NCBI GenBank assembly: GCA_030685235.1
Contig: MU839178.1
Location: 1 to 64,000 of the forward strand
Length of the DNA: 64,000 nt
Source: Copromyces sp. CBS 386.78
Lineage: Eukaryota; Ascomycota; Sordariomycetes; Sordariales; Sordariaceae
Direction of reading: 5' to 3'
Shown here: positions 23,215-35,800 of the stretch, one piece after another
Position numbering within the stretch: position 1 is the stretch's first letter
Layout: every line of letters begins with the position of its first letter
Position numbers and translations under genes: made by a program
Notes under the pieces: model-generated
The model's database searches: none
Told to the model about the DNA's origin: nothing
Seen by the model: only the letters and a program-made list of their open reading frames with translations

Positions 23215-26200
23215 AGGTTATGGTCGGGCTATGCTCTCGGTGCAATTCCGGCCTGCGGTTCAGATCTGATGGTTGAACGGGTGCGGTCGGCACAATGCTT
23301 CTGATATGTAGAAGGCACGCTGATAAATGTACAGACTTTATGCGCTTTGCTCGTTTACTAAGGCAACGCGGTTAAAGGTAATGTACTCTTTGGTAAGCGC
23401 AGTATGCACGCTTGTAAGAGACGCTTCGTCTATTTTCCAACGACCAACTGGTACCTGGTACGTTATTGCCCGCCGTCAATGCTTTGGCGCGGCCTTCAAA
23501 ATCGCTTCCAGAGCACGAGTTTCAAGTTTGCAAACACACGTCCCTGTCTGAAGGTTGAAATGTCCCACGACAACTAACCGTCCACTGTGGCGAGTCTCGT
23601 GACGACAACCTTGGGACCTGGTTTTGAGCTCCAGGATAGCCGTTCCAAGCACCAAACCACGTATCCTGGTCTAGAAACAATCGCCTCGGGAACACCCTGT
23701 CGCGTTGTTGACAGGTTCGAGAACGGGGTTATCGAGAAGGGGACCGGGTCGAAAGAGGGTCGGGGGACGAGCGAGGGGATGGTTGTAGGTTGGTCGACGA
23801 GCGCGTCAAGTCGAGAAACGAGTCGTGGATCACCACAAGCTGTTGCAAGCCGGGAAGATCAAGGCTGGACGACCGATGACCGTGATATCCGAGCGAATCT
23901 GCGAAGATGCACACTCGGGCGCGACCGCAGAGTAGAGTGATTGCGTAGAGGCTAATGTGCGCAAGTAGGGTATCAAAGCTAGAACATTCGGGAGGTGCTC
24001 GGCGTCGTTCGGACGGAAGATCTCTCGAATGGCGTAAAAGAAATAAGGGTGAAGAAAGGCGTGGTGGGAATGTTCGAGAGGAGACGGTTCCAGGCCGACG
24101 CGTTGAGGGTCCCTAAGAACAAATGCCGGTGAGCCCGGGATGGAAGAGCAGGACCAACCACAGGCGGTCTTTGTGTCGACAGGGGGAAATAGGGAAGAAA
24201 TTGATGCTGGCGAGGGGCGAGCGATCGATCTCCAAAGCAAGCAGGCGGTCGAAGAAAGCCAGTCGCCGACGTTGTCGAGGATAAATGGAAGAGGTAGAGC
24301 AGCAAAGACGACGAGACGACACCGACGAGTGACGGAGTGGTGGAAATAAAGGGTGATGTCGGTGCTCGGTGCGATGCGGGTGCGGAATGTGATGCGTGAG
24401 TGGTGGAGGAGGAGGTGCCTTGAAGTGCCAACCGCTTCGCAGTTCGCTTCGCTGAACCTGAGTGGGTGGTTGTGTGGTGGTGGGCGGAAGCGGAAGATCA
24501 GTTGAAAGTGGAAGCGCGGCTCCTTGGTTGGGACCAAATTCGAATCCAGATGTGCAGTGCGAGGTGAACCGCAAGTGAGGTAGGTGCAGCGACAGGTGAC
24601 GGATAGGTGGTGTCAAGCGTCAAGCGTCAACCCGGTCTCTGAATCTTGGACAGGACGGGAAGGAGGTCAAAGTAATGGATCTGACCCTGCTCTGCTTGGA
24701 TGCAGAAAGAGATACCGAAGAGTTCAAGACTGGAAGGAGTCGAAAGAAAGGAATGGTGACGGCAAGTCGGTACCTTCCTCACAGTCGCTTGTGTATTTCG
24801 ACGGGAAGTGGGAAACTGGAACTGGGCGCCCGCTGCTTTCAAGTCGCAGTGCAAGTGCCACCCGGGTCGCAAGTGGTACCTAGCAGTACATACACAGTCC
24901 CTTTGCCTGGATGGAGTCACTGACGCCGGTGCTAAACTCAACTCGAACAAAAAGGAGCATCCAGCAATGGTCCCGCTCCCGCCTTTGGTTCGCTCATTCG
25001 CTGCTCTCCCTCGACGGCGACCCGTTCACGCCGTTCCCCCATTCAATATTCCCGTGTCGTAGGTCGGTCCCACCGGTCCTTGGACCCCATTCGAGTTGTG
25101 CGGTGGTTCCCGGTTGTGCCCACAATGAGCGTGCCGTTCATTACGCAGTTACAGCGGATTACCGGCCGCCTATCCTTACGGTACCCCGGACTGGAGGACA
25201 TCAAGCGCCATGGGATTGGTCAAGCCTCGAAGATGGAGCTCGGCCACGCTCTCGCGGCGTAAATTACCATAATTCCATTGGCATGGAGCCCCTTTACTGG
25301 CTCCCCAGCCACTCAGCGGTCTTGTTGCAAGTGCGATCGGTACAAGAGCGCAACCACATGCCCCCGCTGGAGCAGAGCCAACTCCGACCTGAGAAGGCCA
25401 AGTGGAAAGAAACACGCAAAATACCCACTGTGACACTGGAACTGCGACGAAGAAAGACGAAGTGCAGCATTGTGCAGGGCAACAGTGGGCAACAGGGCTG
25501 TGCAGAAAATACCGAATTCACACAAACCCGCGCGACATTTTTGCAGAATTTGTCTGTTGAATTTTTACCGTTGATGGAGATTGAGTCACGAAACAGAACG
25601 ACGCACCAGCCAAACGTATCCGCACTTTTTTCTCCTTCGCCGAGCCGGAAGGGACAGGAGCGCAAACGGGAGCTTTTGGGGTCGGAATGTTTGGAAGGTA
25701 CAAGAAACGCAGGTACCTCGCGGCTTTGGTCCAGTGCCATGCACGTCATAGGCTGCTTGGCTCTACCTGTTCAGCCAGTCCCGTTGCATCATCTCGATGC
25801 CCCCTTTCCAGCCTGGGCAGTCACTCGCTCGTCTCTGGCACGCTGCACTACTGAATGTCCAGAGTTTCGGCTGGCATAACGACCACGGCCCTTTGTTAAC
25901 TAAACGCTCGACCTCAGCGCGTGGAAGAATCGGAAACTACAAGAATTGAACGACAGCTTTTTCTTGTCGGACGACATGGCCACTGCCCGTCTTTGGATGA
26001 ACAGGAGACGGGACCAGATGCTGTGGGGTTGACCAACCATGATGGTTGTGGTTAGAGGCAAGTGACGGTTCTTTGCGCCATACCTGCAAGATCCATTGTT
26101 TGCGCTTGCCATGGAGGCATTCCCATTATCAGAAATGGGCATTATCTCTTTCTTGCTCCTGCCCGTTAAGTACAACGGTTGCTGTTCGAAGCGGTAGTCG

Positions 26201-27959
26201 CAGGCCTGGCCCCCCCGTCGTTCTTTTTGCTCCTGCCGTGTCCAGATGCGATGTCGCCAGACCTGCCAGATTTCCCCGCCCATCCCTTGCTCCGAGTCAT
26301 CAAACATGAATCGACCCAAATGTTCCTCACATCAATGCTGCTTGGGAAGGGGAAGCTTGTGAAGACATGAACCAACGATTCTTTGACCACTCAAAAACTA
26401 ACCATCTGGACCGCTGACTGAGCATATAGATCTAGAGGTACCTATTCGGCAGCACGAAGGTATTGACATCGAGCAAGAAACGAATTCACCCCGTAACTTA
26501 TGCACATCCCTTCATGGTCACCTTTGATGACCTCTAATTCTTGGTACCCGTGTTTTATAAGCCCGAGGCGCGCGCTCTCCAACTTGGACGGGGATCCCTT
26601 TGTCCCCACGAGGACGTCACTACCCCAGACTCAACTTGGGCCAGGCTGTTTGACCTCCCCCTGCCCCGTGCCCCGTGCCCCCGTGCCTCGTACCCCGTCG
26701 AGGCCCCGCCCTCGGCGTCCGCCCGCGCAGGATCTAGTGGCAGCGGGCATCTCAGATCCTCCGACTCGTCTTCCCTCACCGGCCAGGCATCAGATGTTTG
26801 CCTGTACCTACCGGGCATCATACAAGGCTTTTGTTAGTTTTGCCGGGCCTTTCTCCTTATGGTCGGTATCACGAACTCGATACTTCCACAGCCGCTCCCT
26901 GGCCCGGTGCTTTGCAGATCCAGGTTTTTTATTTTCCAGCATCCCGGGATGGAATTCAAGTCTCGCATCGAGCTGGTGGTCAACAGCAACTGCGGCTTTT
27001 CATGGCGCCCTTCACAAAGAGCACGGGCTGTGTCTCCAACGCCCACAGGAAATAGACAACTTAACATGTCTGCAACATCCCAGCTCGTGCCCAGTTCACT
27101 AACCGCATGATGCTGAGGGCGCATGCAGTAGTGTGCTGGGGCTGCATCTTCAAGGTCCCGCCTCATCCGCCGCTATACTCTGTGCGGCCCAGCTATTGTC
27201 CTAGTTGGAATTGGGTATGGGTATGCCTTGCTCCCGTCATCTTCAACTCACCTCGGTCACAGTTGTTGTTGTCAAACTTGTCATCGTCCGTCAGCCGCCG
27301 CCCGACAGAGGGGCGATTTTTGAAGAGATGTTATCCTTTTTCCATCACGGTTGCCTGGAGATCATTTCCAGTGCTTCGGTCGATGCGAAAGCCACGTCGA
27401 GGAGCCGTCAAGTTGGAAAAGGCCTGCATCACATCCGAGCAACTGCTACAGCCTCGAGAGTTGCACAACATTCCTTCAACGCAAATGGCCCTATTGTGCT
27501 TTTCCCAGATTTCGAGGAGCAAGGGGGCTGATGGAGGGGTCAGAAATGCACGGTTGGCTAGTCCAGTCACCCGCGGGTTACACATGAATATTCAATGACA
27601 CTAGCAGTCAGGAGAATTTCTATTCGTGAACAGGGCATCAAATGTTTGGTATGAAATCATTATTCTTCTATCACGACCGCACAATACTTGGGCCTAGGCT
27701 GACAGTCGTCCAGACCACCGGAAGCGCTTGGAACGTTGAATGCCTGCATATTCACGGTCAGCTTTACACAGTAAGAAACCAGAACAGGTGTGATCCACGA
27801 ACCGAATCTGGTCATGATAGCCTCGATATCCTCAAAAGACCGAAGCCATGCTGCTCTTCGGCACACCTACGAAACCATGTGAGCGGCCAACGGGCGCGAC
27901 ATGGACTTACCTCACTCATACTCCCTATTCGGAACACGATGTGTGCCCCAGTGAGCATG
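23215..27959. other. Gene-poor region upstream of the nucleotidyltransferase
   Basis: It holds several long open frames on both strands (up to 322 codons on the plus strand at 24911-25879, 235 codons on the minus at 23830-24537). None has recognisable domains, and composition is rich in Arg, Ser, Pro and Cys as expected for chance frames in GC-rich DNA. The left part may be the 5' UTR and promoter of the nucleotidyltransferase gene. Confidence 0.4.
27660..27958 (-). CDS. Possible 70-aa ORF, weakly supported
   Basis: A start at 27958 (MLTGAHIVFRIGSMSE) could be spliced through a 44-nt intron with GTAAGT and TTTCGTAG. Exon 27866-27786 and a 42-nt second intron with a GCTGAC branch and TGCAG would follow, then exon 27743-27660 ending AVVIEE. 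All phases are zero. The introns are short for this group, no homology is recognised and the second intron is also open. It sits beside the Tourist-like insertion. Confidence 0.2.
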
Positions 27960-28198
27960 CCGAAACGAAAAATATGACCGCAGCCGGAGATTAAGTCACT
28001 AAAGGCCTGTTCGTTTGCACGTTAGTACGTTCCTAGGTTAAGATTTTGTATGTAGGACGTACTACCGCACTACTGCGATTTTTCGTGTTCGGCTCAAAAA
28101 CCTTATTTTTCATGCACACCCTGCAACTACCTGCAACCACCTGCACTTACCCCAAATCCTCGATCTGACCAATTAGAAGGCCAGAATCTTCGAAATCC

Positions 28199-28264
28199 TT
28201 AACCGTAGTTCTTAACGTACTACGTCTCGATTTTGAGACGTAGTGCGTTAAGGACTGCGGTTAA
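28199..28264. repeat. 30-bp-arm hairpin inside the Tourist-like element
   Basis: The arms at 28199-28228 and 28235-28264 enclose a 6-nt loop. They differ at three positions, and each mismatch is T in the left arm against C in the complement of the right arm. In all three the left arm reads as C-to-T (two in a CpA context). Confidence 0.85.
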
Positions 28265-28376
28265 AGGCTCAACCATTATCCAATCTAGGCTTAACCGTTA
28301 CCTAGTCCAGGCTCAACCCCCTATAAATATAGGGGATGGCCGTCGCAAATATAATTGATGAGGCTATTCCTAAAGT

Positions 28377-28520
28377 GACGATGAGAAGGATGGCGATGAT
28401 AAGAAGGATGGTGATGATGAGAAGGATGGTGACGATAAGAAGGATGGTGATGATGAGAAGGATGGCGACGATAAGAAGGATGGTGATGATGAGAAGGATG
28501 GCGACGATAAGAAGGATGGT
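28377..28520 (+). repeat. 18-bp minisatellite, 8 units
   Basis: Units of the form GAYGATRAGAAGGATGGY repeat eight times, alternating GAG and AAG so that the true period is 36 bp. A degenerate ninth unit follows. One frame reads DDEKDG/DDKKDG repeats and another reads RRM repeats. The first has a stop just upstream, so coding is not supported. Confidence 0.9.
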
Positions 28521-29773
28521 GGTGTTGATGAAAAGGATGGTGGAGGAAGAAAGAGGAGGAAAGAAGAAAGGTAGAAAGGGGATGTTAAGCACCGCTTTCC
28601 ATTTTGTAGCCAAAGTCTTGGCCTACCTTAACGCTGCCTTAATGTTGCAGGATTGCAGCTGCGGACCCTGCACGTTAACACGTTTATTTCTTAAAATCCC
28701 TAACGCGGACCCGAACAGGCCTTAATACCTCGGTGATACGAAGCTGAAGGAATGCATCCCAGACCATCCGTATAACCGTAGGTGCGGTTCCAAAACGCCT
28801 TTAATGCCGTCATCAGCATTCCACGCCTTTGGGTTCAGGTATGAAAACTCGAGTTTTGACAGTTTGGCAGGCTCGTAGGGTCTCATTGCTTCAACTATTA
28901 ATAACTCCGGATATATTGCAAGTGCATTGAGTACGTTGATGCGACTTCTAATCTGGTAGATGTAACTAGGAGCCAGTTTCGTTGACAACCACCCAAGGGC
29001 TCTCAAGTTGCCTTGCCGAAAAGGTGAGGGACAGATCATGCAGGCGGCCTGCTCGGAGCGAGCCGGCGCACGCTACCTTGGTGAGCGGGAAGTTTCCCGG
29101 GGCCCCACTCTTGGCTCCGGACTAGAAGGGCCCACAAAGCCCGGGGTAGTTCCCGTCCGTGATCCACCAGCTGTCCAAGACGTCCTCGACGACCAACTGA
29201 GGTGCAACACCAACGGAAACTATCATATGTTGTCGCTCCACGACATCTGATAATACATGGCATATCTGCATCCTGTATGTCAATCCACATGTCAGGAACC
29301 TGGCAGAAGCGTTTCGTGCTTCACAGAATGCGTGATAGCTCTCGCCGGATTGGCCGAACCAAAGTTTAGAAAGTCACATCGTCTTGGCAATTTTGTTTCT
29401 GTGGACGTTTTACTTCGAACGGCCTCAGCTGGATGAATACCTCAACCAGACAACCTCTTTGAATTGGCACTATTGGTTGGTCAACAACGCCATTTTCGGC
29501 CGCCTGTTACGCATCGTCTGGCCGGTAAGTATACCGGCTTCGGCTTCTTGCTTGGCCCTCGAATCAAGCATGGAGGACAGTCAGACAGCCACCGACCCGT
29601 GTTCGGGATCAACACATCTCCTTCGGGAAGTCCACTGCGTCATCTTCACCTGATTTACCTCGATCGATCAGCAACCCTCTTTTGGAAATCATATATCGGG
29701 TCGGTTGCAAAGTGGTTCTCAGTCGTTAAAGGAAAAGTTTACTGCGTATCATCCGAGGGGATGGTTAACTACG

Positions 29774-29845
29774 TACTCGTCTGGGCTAGAAACGCCCTCT
29801 GCGACCCATTGCGGGTCAGAGAGGCGTTTCTAGCCCTGACGAGTA
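29774..29845. repeat. Foldback sequence, 72 bp
   Basis: TACTCGTCTGGGCTAGAAAC at the left pairs with GTTTCTAGCCCTGACGAGTA at the right with one mismatch. The pairing continues through CGCC and CTCTG with a one-base offset around a GC-rich loop. The stem is about 28-30 bp. Confidence 0.8.
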
Positions 29846-32800
29846 TGTCTTGTCGTTCGTCCATCTGTGTCGATCCCAACACACACATGCCAAGCCCCCA
29901 CGAGATCTGATGGCAGATGCGAGATCGCTCATCACTAGGTAACTGTTCATCACTTGCTTCCTATCCCGAGTTTCAGGTTTGCGTTGGTGCGATCGACACG
30001 TACTCTTCTCTTTCCAGAAAGCACAACATGAACATGCCCAGAAGAGAGCAGTCAACGAAGATACTCAACATATGGAGGACTGGCTGCATGAACATGAAGA
30101 ATTGGGGAATCATAAGCCCAAAGGGTAGACCAGCAAGAGAACTGTCATTTTAGCAAACATGCCGTCCAATCGGAAGTCCCACGGTCTATCCAAATCATGA
30201 TCACCAACGCGCCATTAGCGTAGGAACTGCAACTATATACCTTGCCCAATAGGTAGTGGTATGCTCACATATCTTCAAGCACGTGGCACGGCAAGCTTCA
30301 GCTATCACCGTGATGGATCATTGCTATTTGCCTTCATCTACACTACCTAGTTAAAGTAATTTCCTCGTAAAGCATTGATTCAAGGGGGAACGGTTTTTCT
30401 CCGCCACTAGTAATGTCCCTTGTGAGAAAATGGTTACTTCACCCGAGAACACCAAAGAAGCAAAAACTGGAACAGGAGCAGACAGAAACCCCAATTGGTA
30501 CCATTCAGCATGGTAAAGTTACCCTGAGAATTTACGGACTCGATTGGCAAAACCGACCCTTAAGTTTCCAGACCGTCGTGGTGGTGGTGCACGCACGACC
30601 GTGGCGCGAAACCCTTGTTAATGAAGACCAGGACCACGGCCAAGGGCCAGGCCCAGGACTAGCCCTCCCTTGAAGATCTCGAGACCCCTAAACTCCTATT
30701 TTCTCGGAAATCGCCATTTCACATGCACTTTATGTCCTTGGGGAAATAGTCATCCCAGCTATGTATAGCAATTCTTCTATTAGACTGCTGTCCGTACAAA
30801 GCGAGCCCAGGAGTTTCGCCGTGTGGTTTGGTTTGGTTTGGTATGGTTTTGGTTTCGTTTCTTTGGTTGTCTCGCTAAAAAGCAGACTTTATCCGATCCA
30901 GATTCCAAAAGTTCCAGACCCATCTTTCGTTCATCTCTTGGCTTTTTCCAGTTAGGGAGAAGGTAGGATTCTTTCTTCTCTCGTTTACGAAACGTTTTTT
31001 CGAACGTTATTTATAGGATAATCACGGGCAGGGCCAGGGTTGATGTGGTTGGTGTGGTTGTTTATCTCCGAGATTCCCCTTTTGTCTGTCAAGTGTGGAA
31101 GTATTCCGTTCACATGTTGGGTTTTCTGGCCATCGTTTTGCATTTTCTAATTTTCCTTTTACTTTAACCCCCCTTTCTCTCCCATTGACAACCGTTCGTG
31201 CAACATGGACATGTGCAATGGTTCATTTTTAGATGAACCCTGTTTTCAAAGTTTATATTCTCTCCTACATGAAGGATGATGTGAAGAGGTACAGTTGCAA
31301 GTTTCCTTCTTCTCCATATTCGGGTACGGTAAGCAAAGCAACATCATCACACTAGACCCTCCTCAAGTGCCATTGCCCTTACATATGCTCAGGCGGCCAC
31401 ACGCACGAAACCTTTCCCATGCATTTCTTGTGAGGCTGGCTGGCTGTCTTCGGTCCACCCTAGATTCAGGAGACCTGATATGCAGCACGCCCCCTCGACG
31501 CCGCTCGACGCCTCCTAACGCCCAATTTCTTACTCCCCCGCAACAATTGCCCAAACGTGCCATTGCAGGTGGTTTATAGCCATGATATCCATGTGACGTA
31601 GTTATCATCCGTTTCCCAAACGAGGCACTTGGATGCCTCTAGATGCGATGTTTCAATCAACCAACAACTAGAATTCTCCACAGACTCGCGGCTCGCAAGC
31701 AGGCAATGTTTCAGACGCAATCGCGGCGGCATGTCTGATGGCCAGTGATCTACCAGATGCTTAAAGTCATGGCCATGCTTATCAACGGCCTGGATTTAGA
31801 TGGGATCGATGATCCGGGACGAGAAGCGAAGTTTCATGCAATACGGTGGTAGTGGTATATGCCACTGTCGTCATTGATGTCGATGGAATTCCCGTCTTGC
31901 TGTTACAGCACCGTAGGCGGGATATTTCTTGCTTATGGCCAGAGGGACCGAGTGAAGTAACTTTTGTGTAACTGGGGCGAATATGGAGGATTCGATTCCG
32001 TGATGATGCATCATGTCAAACTAGAAGAACTGTATTATTTCTATGGGAAGATCAAACGATCTGTTGGAAAAGCGAGCAGATATGCCTGAGATAGTTAAAT
32101 AGGAGCATGTGGGCTGACACTGGCCATGTCAGAATGCCTCAAAGTCGAAACGCTACTTACAGAAACATTTCTGCTAGTTGATGTAGATCGTTTGTTGAGG
32201 TCTGGGATCAATATGCAAGACCATTTAAGTTAACTTGCCCACTGGCATCCGACTCTTGGGATGGAATGTCGAAATAAGAGCGGGTGAGAGGAGTAAGATG
32301 GAGTAAATGATTTACGCTAAGCTAAGACCGTGTTTTGAAAATCGATCCTTCCGATCTGAGGTTTCCTATTGTTTTTGGGGCTGTGTCTCAACACTCATCG
32401 AAAAGGAAGGCACGATCAAGGTTAGCAACGCTAGGGCACTTGAGGTCAACGCTCGCTCCTTCCGAGGTTAATCGCGACAGGAGATAGACAACTGAAGCGG
32501 GCATCGTTGCCAGTGAGATGAAATCTCTTTTCGATGCCAGTGTACCCACATGCCTTGGAGTACCAAACAATAAATATTGGTGTCACCATTTGGTTCTTCC
32601 AGTCCGCGTTCTTGACTTTCTTGTTGTTAACTTCCATTCGACACGCGAATGTAAAAGAAACTATGTGCTTTACCGACTATGTTTGACCACCTAACATCAT
32701 CACAACATCAAACTAAGGGGTAAGAGATGTGGGTGCAAGAGGCTGGTAATACTCGTTACCGCCCGTGGGAATTCAATCGATTAGTGTCCCTCGTGTTGCT

Positions 32801-35800
32801 ATGTTCAAAAACTCAGTTGTAATGAACATGTTCCGAGTAAACAACCATACCGTCTGGTCGGGTCTTGTCCTTGTGTAAGTTGAAAAGCTCGGAGCAACGT
32901 AGAGGCAATACTCTCCATACCAGAACGAATGAAAAGACAGTGCATTTCCAAAGCTCACATTTCAACCCTGCTATATCACACTCATTAAGTCCTGGTGGAC
33001 CCCGAAACTCTACTCGTCGCCTTGAAGTGCCGGTCCCTAGATCAGGGTTGGGTAGCTTAGGGCAGGTGGTTGAAACAGGGGTTCCGACCCGAACATCCAT
33101 GCAAGATATTGAAACGAACAAAATGTTAACGAAGAGAAACACGAAATGAATCAAACGTGTCGGGAGAATCACGTGGGAATGTTTCGTTTCCATTGAGTTA
33201 CCTCTACGTTTCAGGTGAATTACCGAACGGGTTACGGTCTCAACGGTTCTGAAGTTAGAGTGTCTGGTCAATCACATCCGATACTTCTTTTCCCAGCGTC
33301 ATAACCATAACTTTGCTCTGTGAAGATGCGCTCAGCTTTAGTCAGCAAAGACGATTCCATATTACTTGCTCACATTAGGGTCGAGTGGACAAATGGAAAC
33401 GATGCCGAGCTTTGCCAGAGCCGCGCAGTTCGGAGTAACAGTCAGCCTCACCTCATTTCTGGGGAGAGGCAGGGATGTGATGTGAATGTGAATGTGCCGT
33501 TCGTATGCGCCATATATTCCGTAGAGGAACCACTCACAGCAGAGTGATCTAGATTCTAACATTGTTCTGGAAGGTGGGGCATTAGTGAAATGAGGTTATG
33601 GCTGATTGCCAGGAAATTGGTGTTCCGTCGTCTGGGTTTGTCTGCCGGATGGGATAGGGGTTCAGTGACGTGGTTCGAGGTTCTGTCAAGTACGCTAAAA
33701 GAAAAAAGAGAAAGTTCAGTTGTAACCAGCCCAGAAAATGGATGTGGAAATCCTTCATGGCTGTTGGAGTGGAAGGCCCATCAAGGTTCTTCCACTCGCA
33801 AATGGCGGGCCGTTCTTGCCCCATTCCATATCACCGGTGCCCGAGACTACCTACTTACCTCATGGCCGGCTAAGAATGGATGTCCAAAGAGATAGGTACA
33901 GTCTGGTTACGATGAACCGATTCACGAGTTCAATGTAACAAGAGGTATGCTCGTGTTCATTGGCTCAGAATGCTATTCAAGTAAATCTCTTCTGATGAGT
34001 TGTTCTTTGGATATTGGTCTGGCCATCAAGGTACTCAACAGCGTCGCTTCTGACCAGAAGAAGTAATTGTGCAGGCGGATCCATTACTGGCTATCTCGGA
34101 CATCCTGCTGTTAGTTGAATGCCAGTTGACGGGCTGATATCGGATTCTGAGAAGCATATTCTACCTTACCTCCCGTCTCGAGGACGCTTGGCGTGAACGT
34201 GGGTATATCCTAAACTCCAGGACGTCAGTGCCGCGTAACGTTAGTGCCGCGTAAAAGTACAAAACTGTGTTGTCTTCGGAGCCGTTGATTCCGTACTGTC
34301 TGACGAGACGGTACCGCAGAGACTCAAGCTCGCTAGAATCCTGGATGTGTTCCTTTTTCGGTTACAGATCTACCGACTTCATGCAATCAGAGCAGTGTGC
34401 CTGCCTCAGAGTTATGGCTTTCCCTAGAGAATCGTACAATGTGCTGCGGTGACTCTACCAGAAGCATAGGTATGTAGCCGTAAAAGTACGTTTCCGCAGA
34501 TACTGGATTCTGGATACTTCGAGTCTATGTGGCAAGAGATGGGAAATGACGACCATTCAACCAACCACGACATGCTTGTCCTGTCATATGAGAAAGGAAA
34601 CGGGATTTGCTCTGCCGTATGGGTTGGTCGCGGAGAGCCTATCGGAGCTTCAAGGCCGGCTTGTCGGGGTCTTCAAGTTCCGGGGTCTGGGTGTCGGTGT
34701 GTCTTGGACCCTTGTTCTGCCTCGACCAAAGCCACAGACCCGAATTCAGGCATGATAGCCCCATATGCGAGAAATATTCCAGGCGGAAGGGTCGTGGAAC
34801 TTGATGCTGTCGAACCGCCCTCGACCCAGTTCGCCAAATCCGAATATCCGGAGAGAGCAAGCCTATGGACTTGATGCATGTTGTAGACCCCGGATTAGTA
34901 AACCATGGAAGATGATATCAACAAAGGCAGAGGGAATTTTGGCACTGAAATCCCAGGTGGAAACGAGGAGAGTTCCCCAATCGCTGACCCCGAACCCACA
35001 AATTTGGAGGTTCGCATCAAGCGTATGCACGCGTTTCCGCCTTCCTCTTCCAGCGGCAACATGGTGACAGCCCAGCTGTGCCCAATCTCCACAGACCTTC
35101 AACCTATGGCCGAGTGCATATGTAGGGTAGGTATCGGTATCTTGTCTCCAGGCAGGTGATGGGCCGGGGAGTGCGAGATTTCCGTGAGCATGTCCTTTTG
35201 ACCTGGTAGGATAGTCTCAAGGTAGTGATGAAGTCATGTTGGTAGTTTGCAACACCGAAAAGGCCAAAGATATCTTGGACGAACATACCTAAGAAGCCGA
35301 TGATGTCCATGCTGGTGACAGTTCAGTTGAAGTCCAAAGTTGAAGCTCCCGGCTACCTACCCCGCTAACGGCCAGAGAACGACAGGGGTAATGGGTCAAC
35401 ATGGGGCAGTCATGTACGGCTCCGTACCGGCAGGTACGCGGTACCCACTCTGCAAGCTTGGGCCCGCTCGCGACCCACGTCTTGGGTTCAACTCCGTGAC
35501 CTGGACCTTTTCCATTTCCATGTCGTCGACCTTGAATCACCGCACTACTTGCTCGCCGTTTTTCTTTTCTTGCTCTTTCACCTGCTCGAGAGTCCACCAT
35601 TCACGTCATGCTCAATCTTCCTTCCACCTTTTGTGGTGTCAGTCGGTGCCAATTCGGCGACAAGAGTCGTCCGCCGAGCCGGTACTTTGCCCAACTGACC
35701 AAGCTCCAATAGCGCCGGCTGTCATGATTCTTGCGACCCGATTCACCTTGGGTAACCGCATTTTTCTCGGGCTGTATACCCGCCGATCAAGACAGGCTTC

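Larger units (their letters stand above)
28003..28722. mobile_element. Tourist/PIF-Harbinger-like non-autonomous element, 720 bp
   Basis: The ends are inverted copies of AGGCCTGTTCG with weaker similarity to about 24 bp (...CGTTAG in both). A TAA lies directly outside each end (28000-28002 and 28723-28725). This fits the 3-bp TWA target duplication and GGCCTGTTCG-type ends of PIF/Harbinger and Tourist MITEs. There is no transposase frame. Inside are CCTGCAA-type subterminal repeats, a 30-bp-arm hairpin and an 18-bp minisatellite. The element is longer than most MITEs. Family assignment rests on ends and target site only. Confidence 0.75.

Noticed and set aside
24911..25879. Open frame of 322 codons on the plus strand
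   Set aside because: No domain, no start context of note, and Arg/Ser/Pro/Cys-rich random composition. It is noted in the gene-poor finding but not called as a gene.
31850..31970. Short plus-strand frame with a faint Nudix-like look (VVIDVDGIPVLLLQHRRR)
   Set aside because: It stops after about 45 codons and lacks the Nudix box. The resemblance is too weak, even with two Nudix genes elsewhere in the window.
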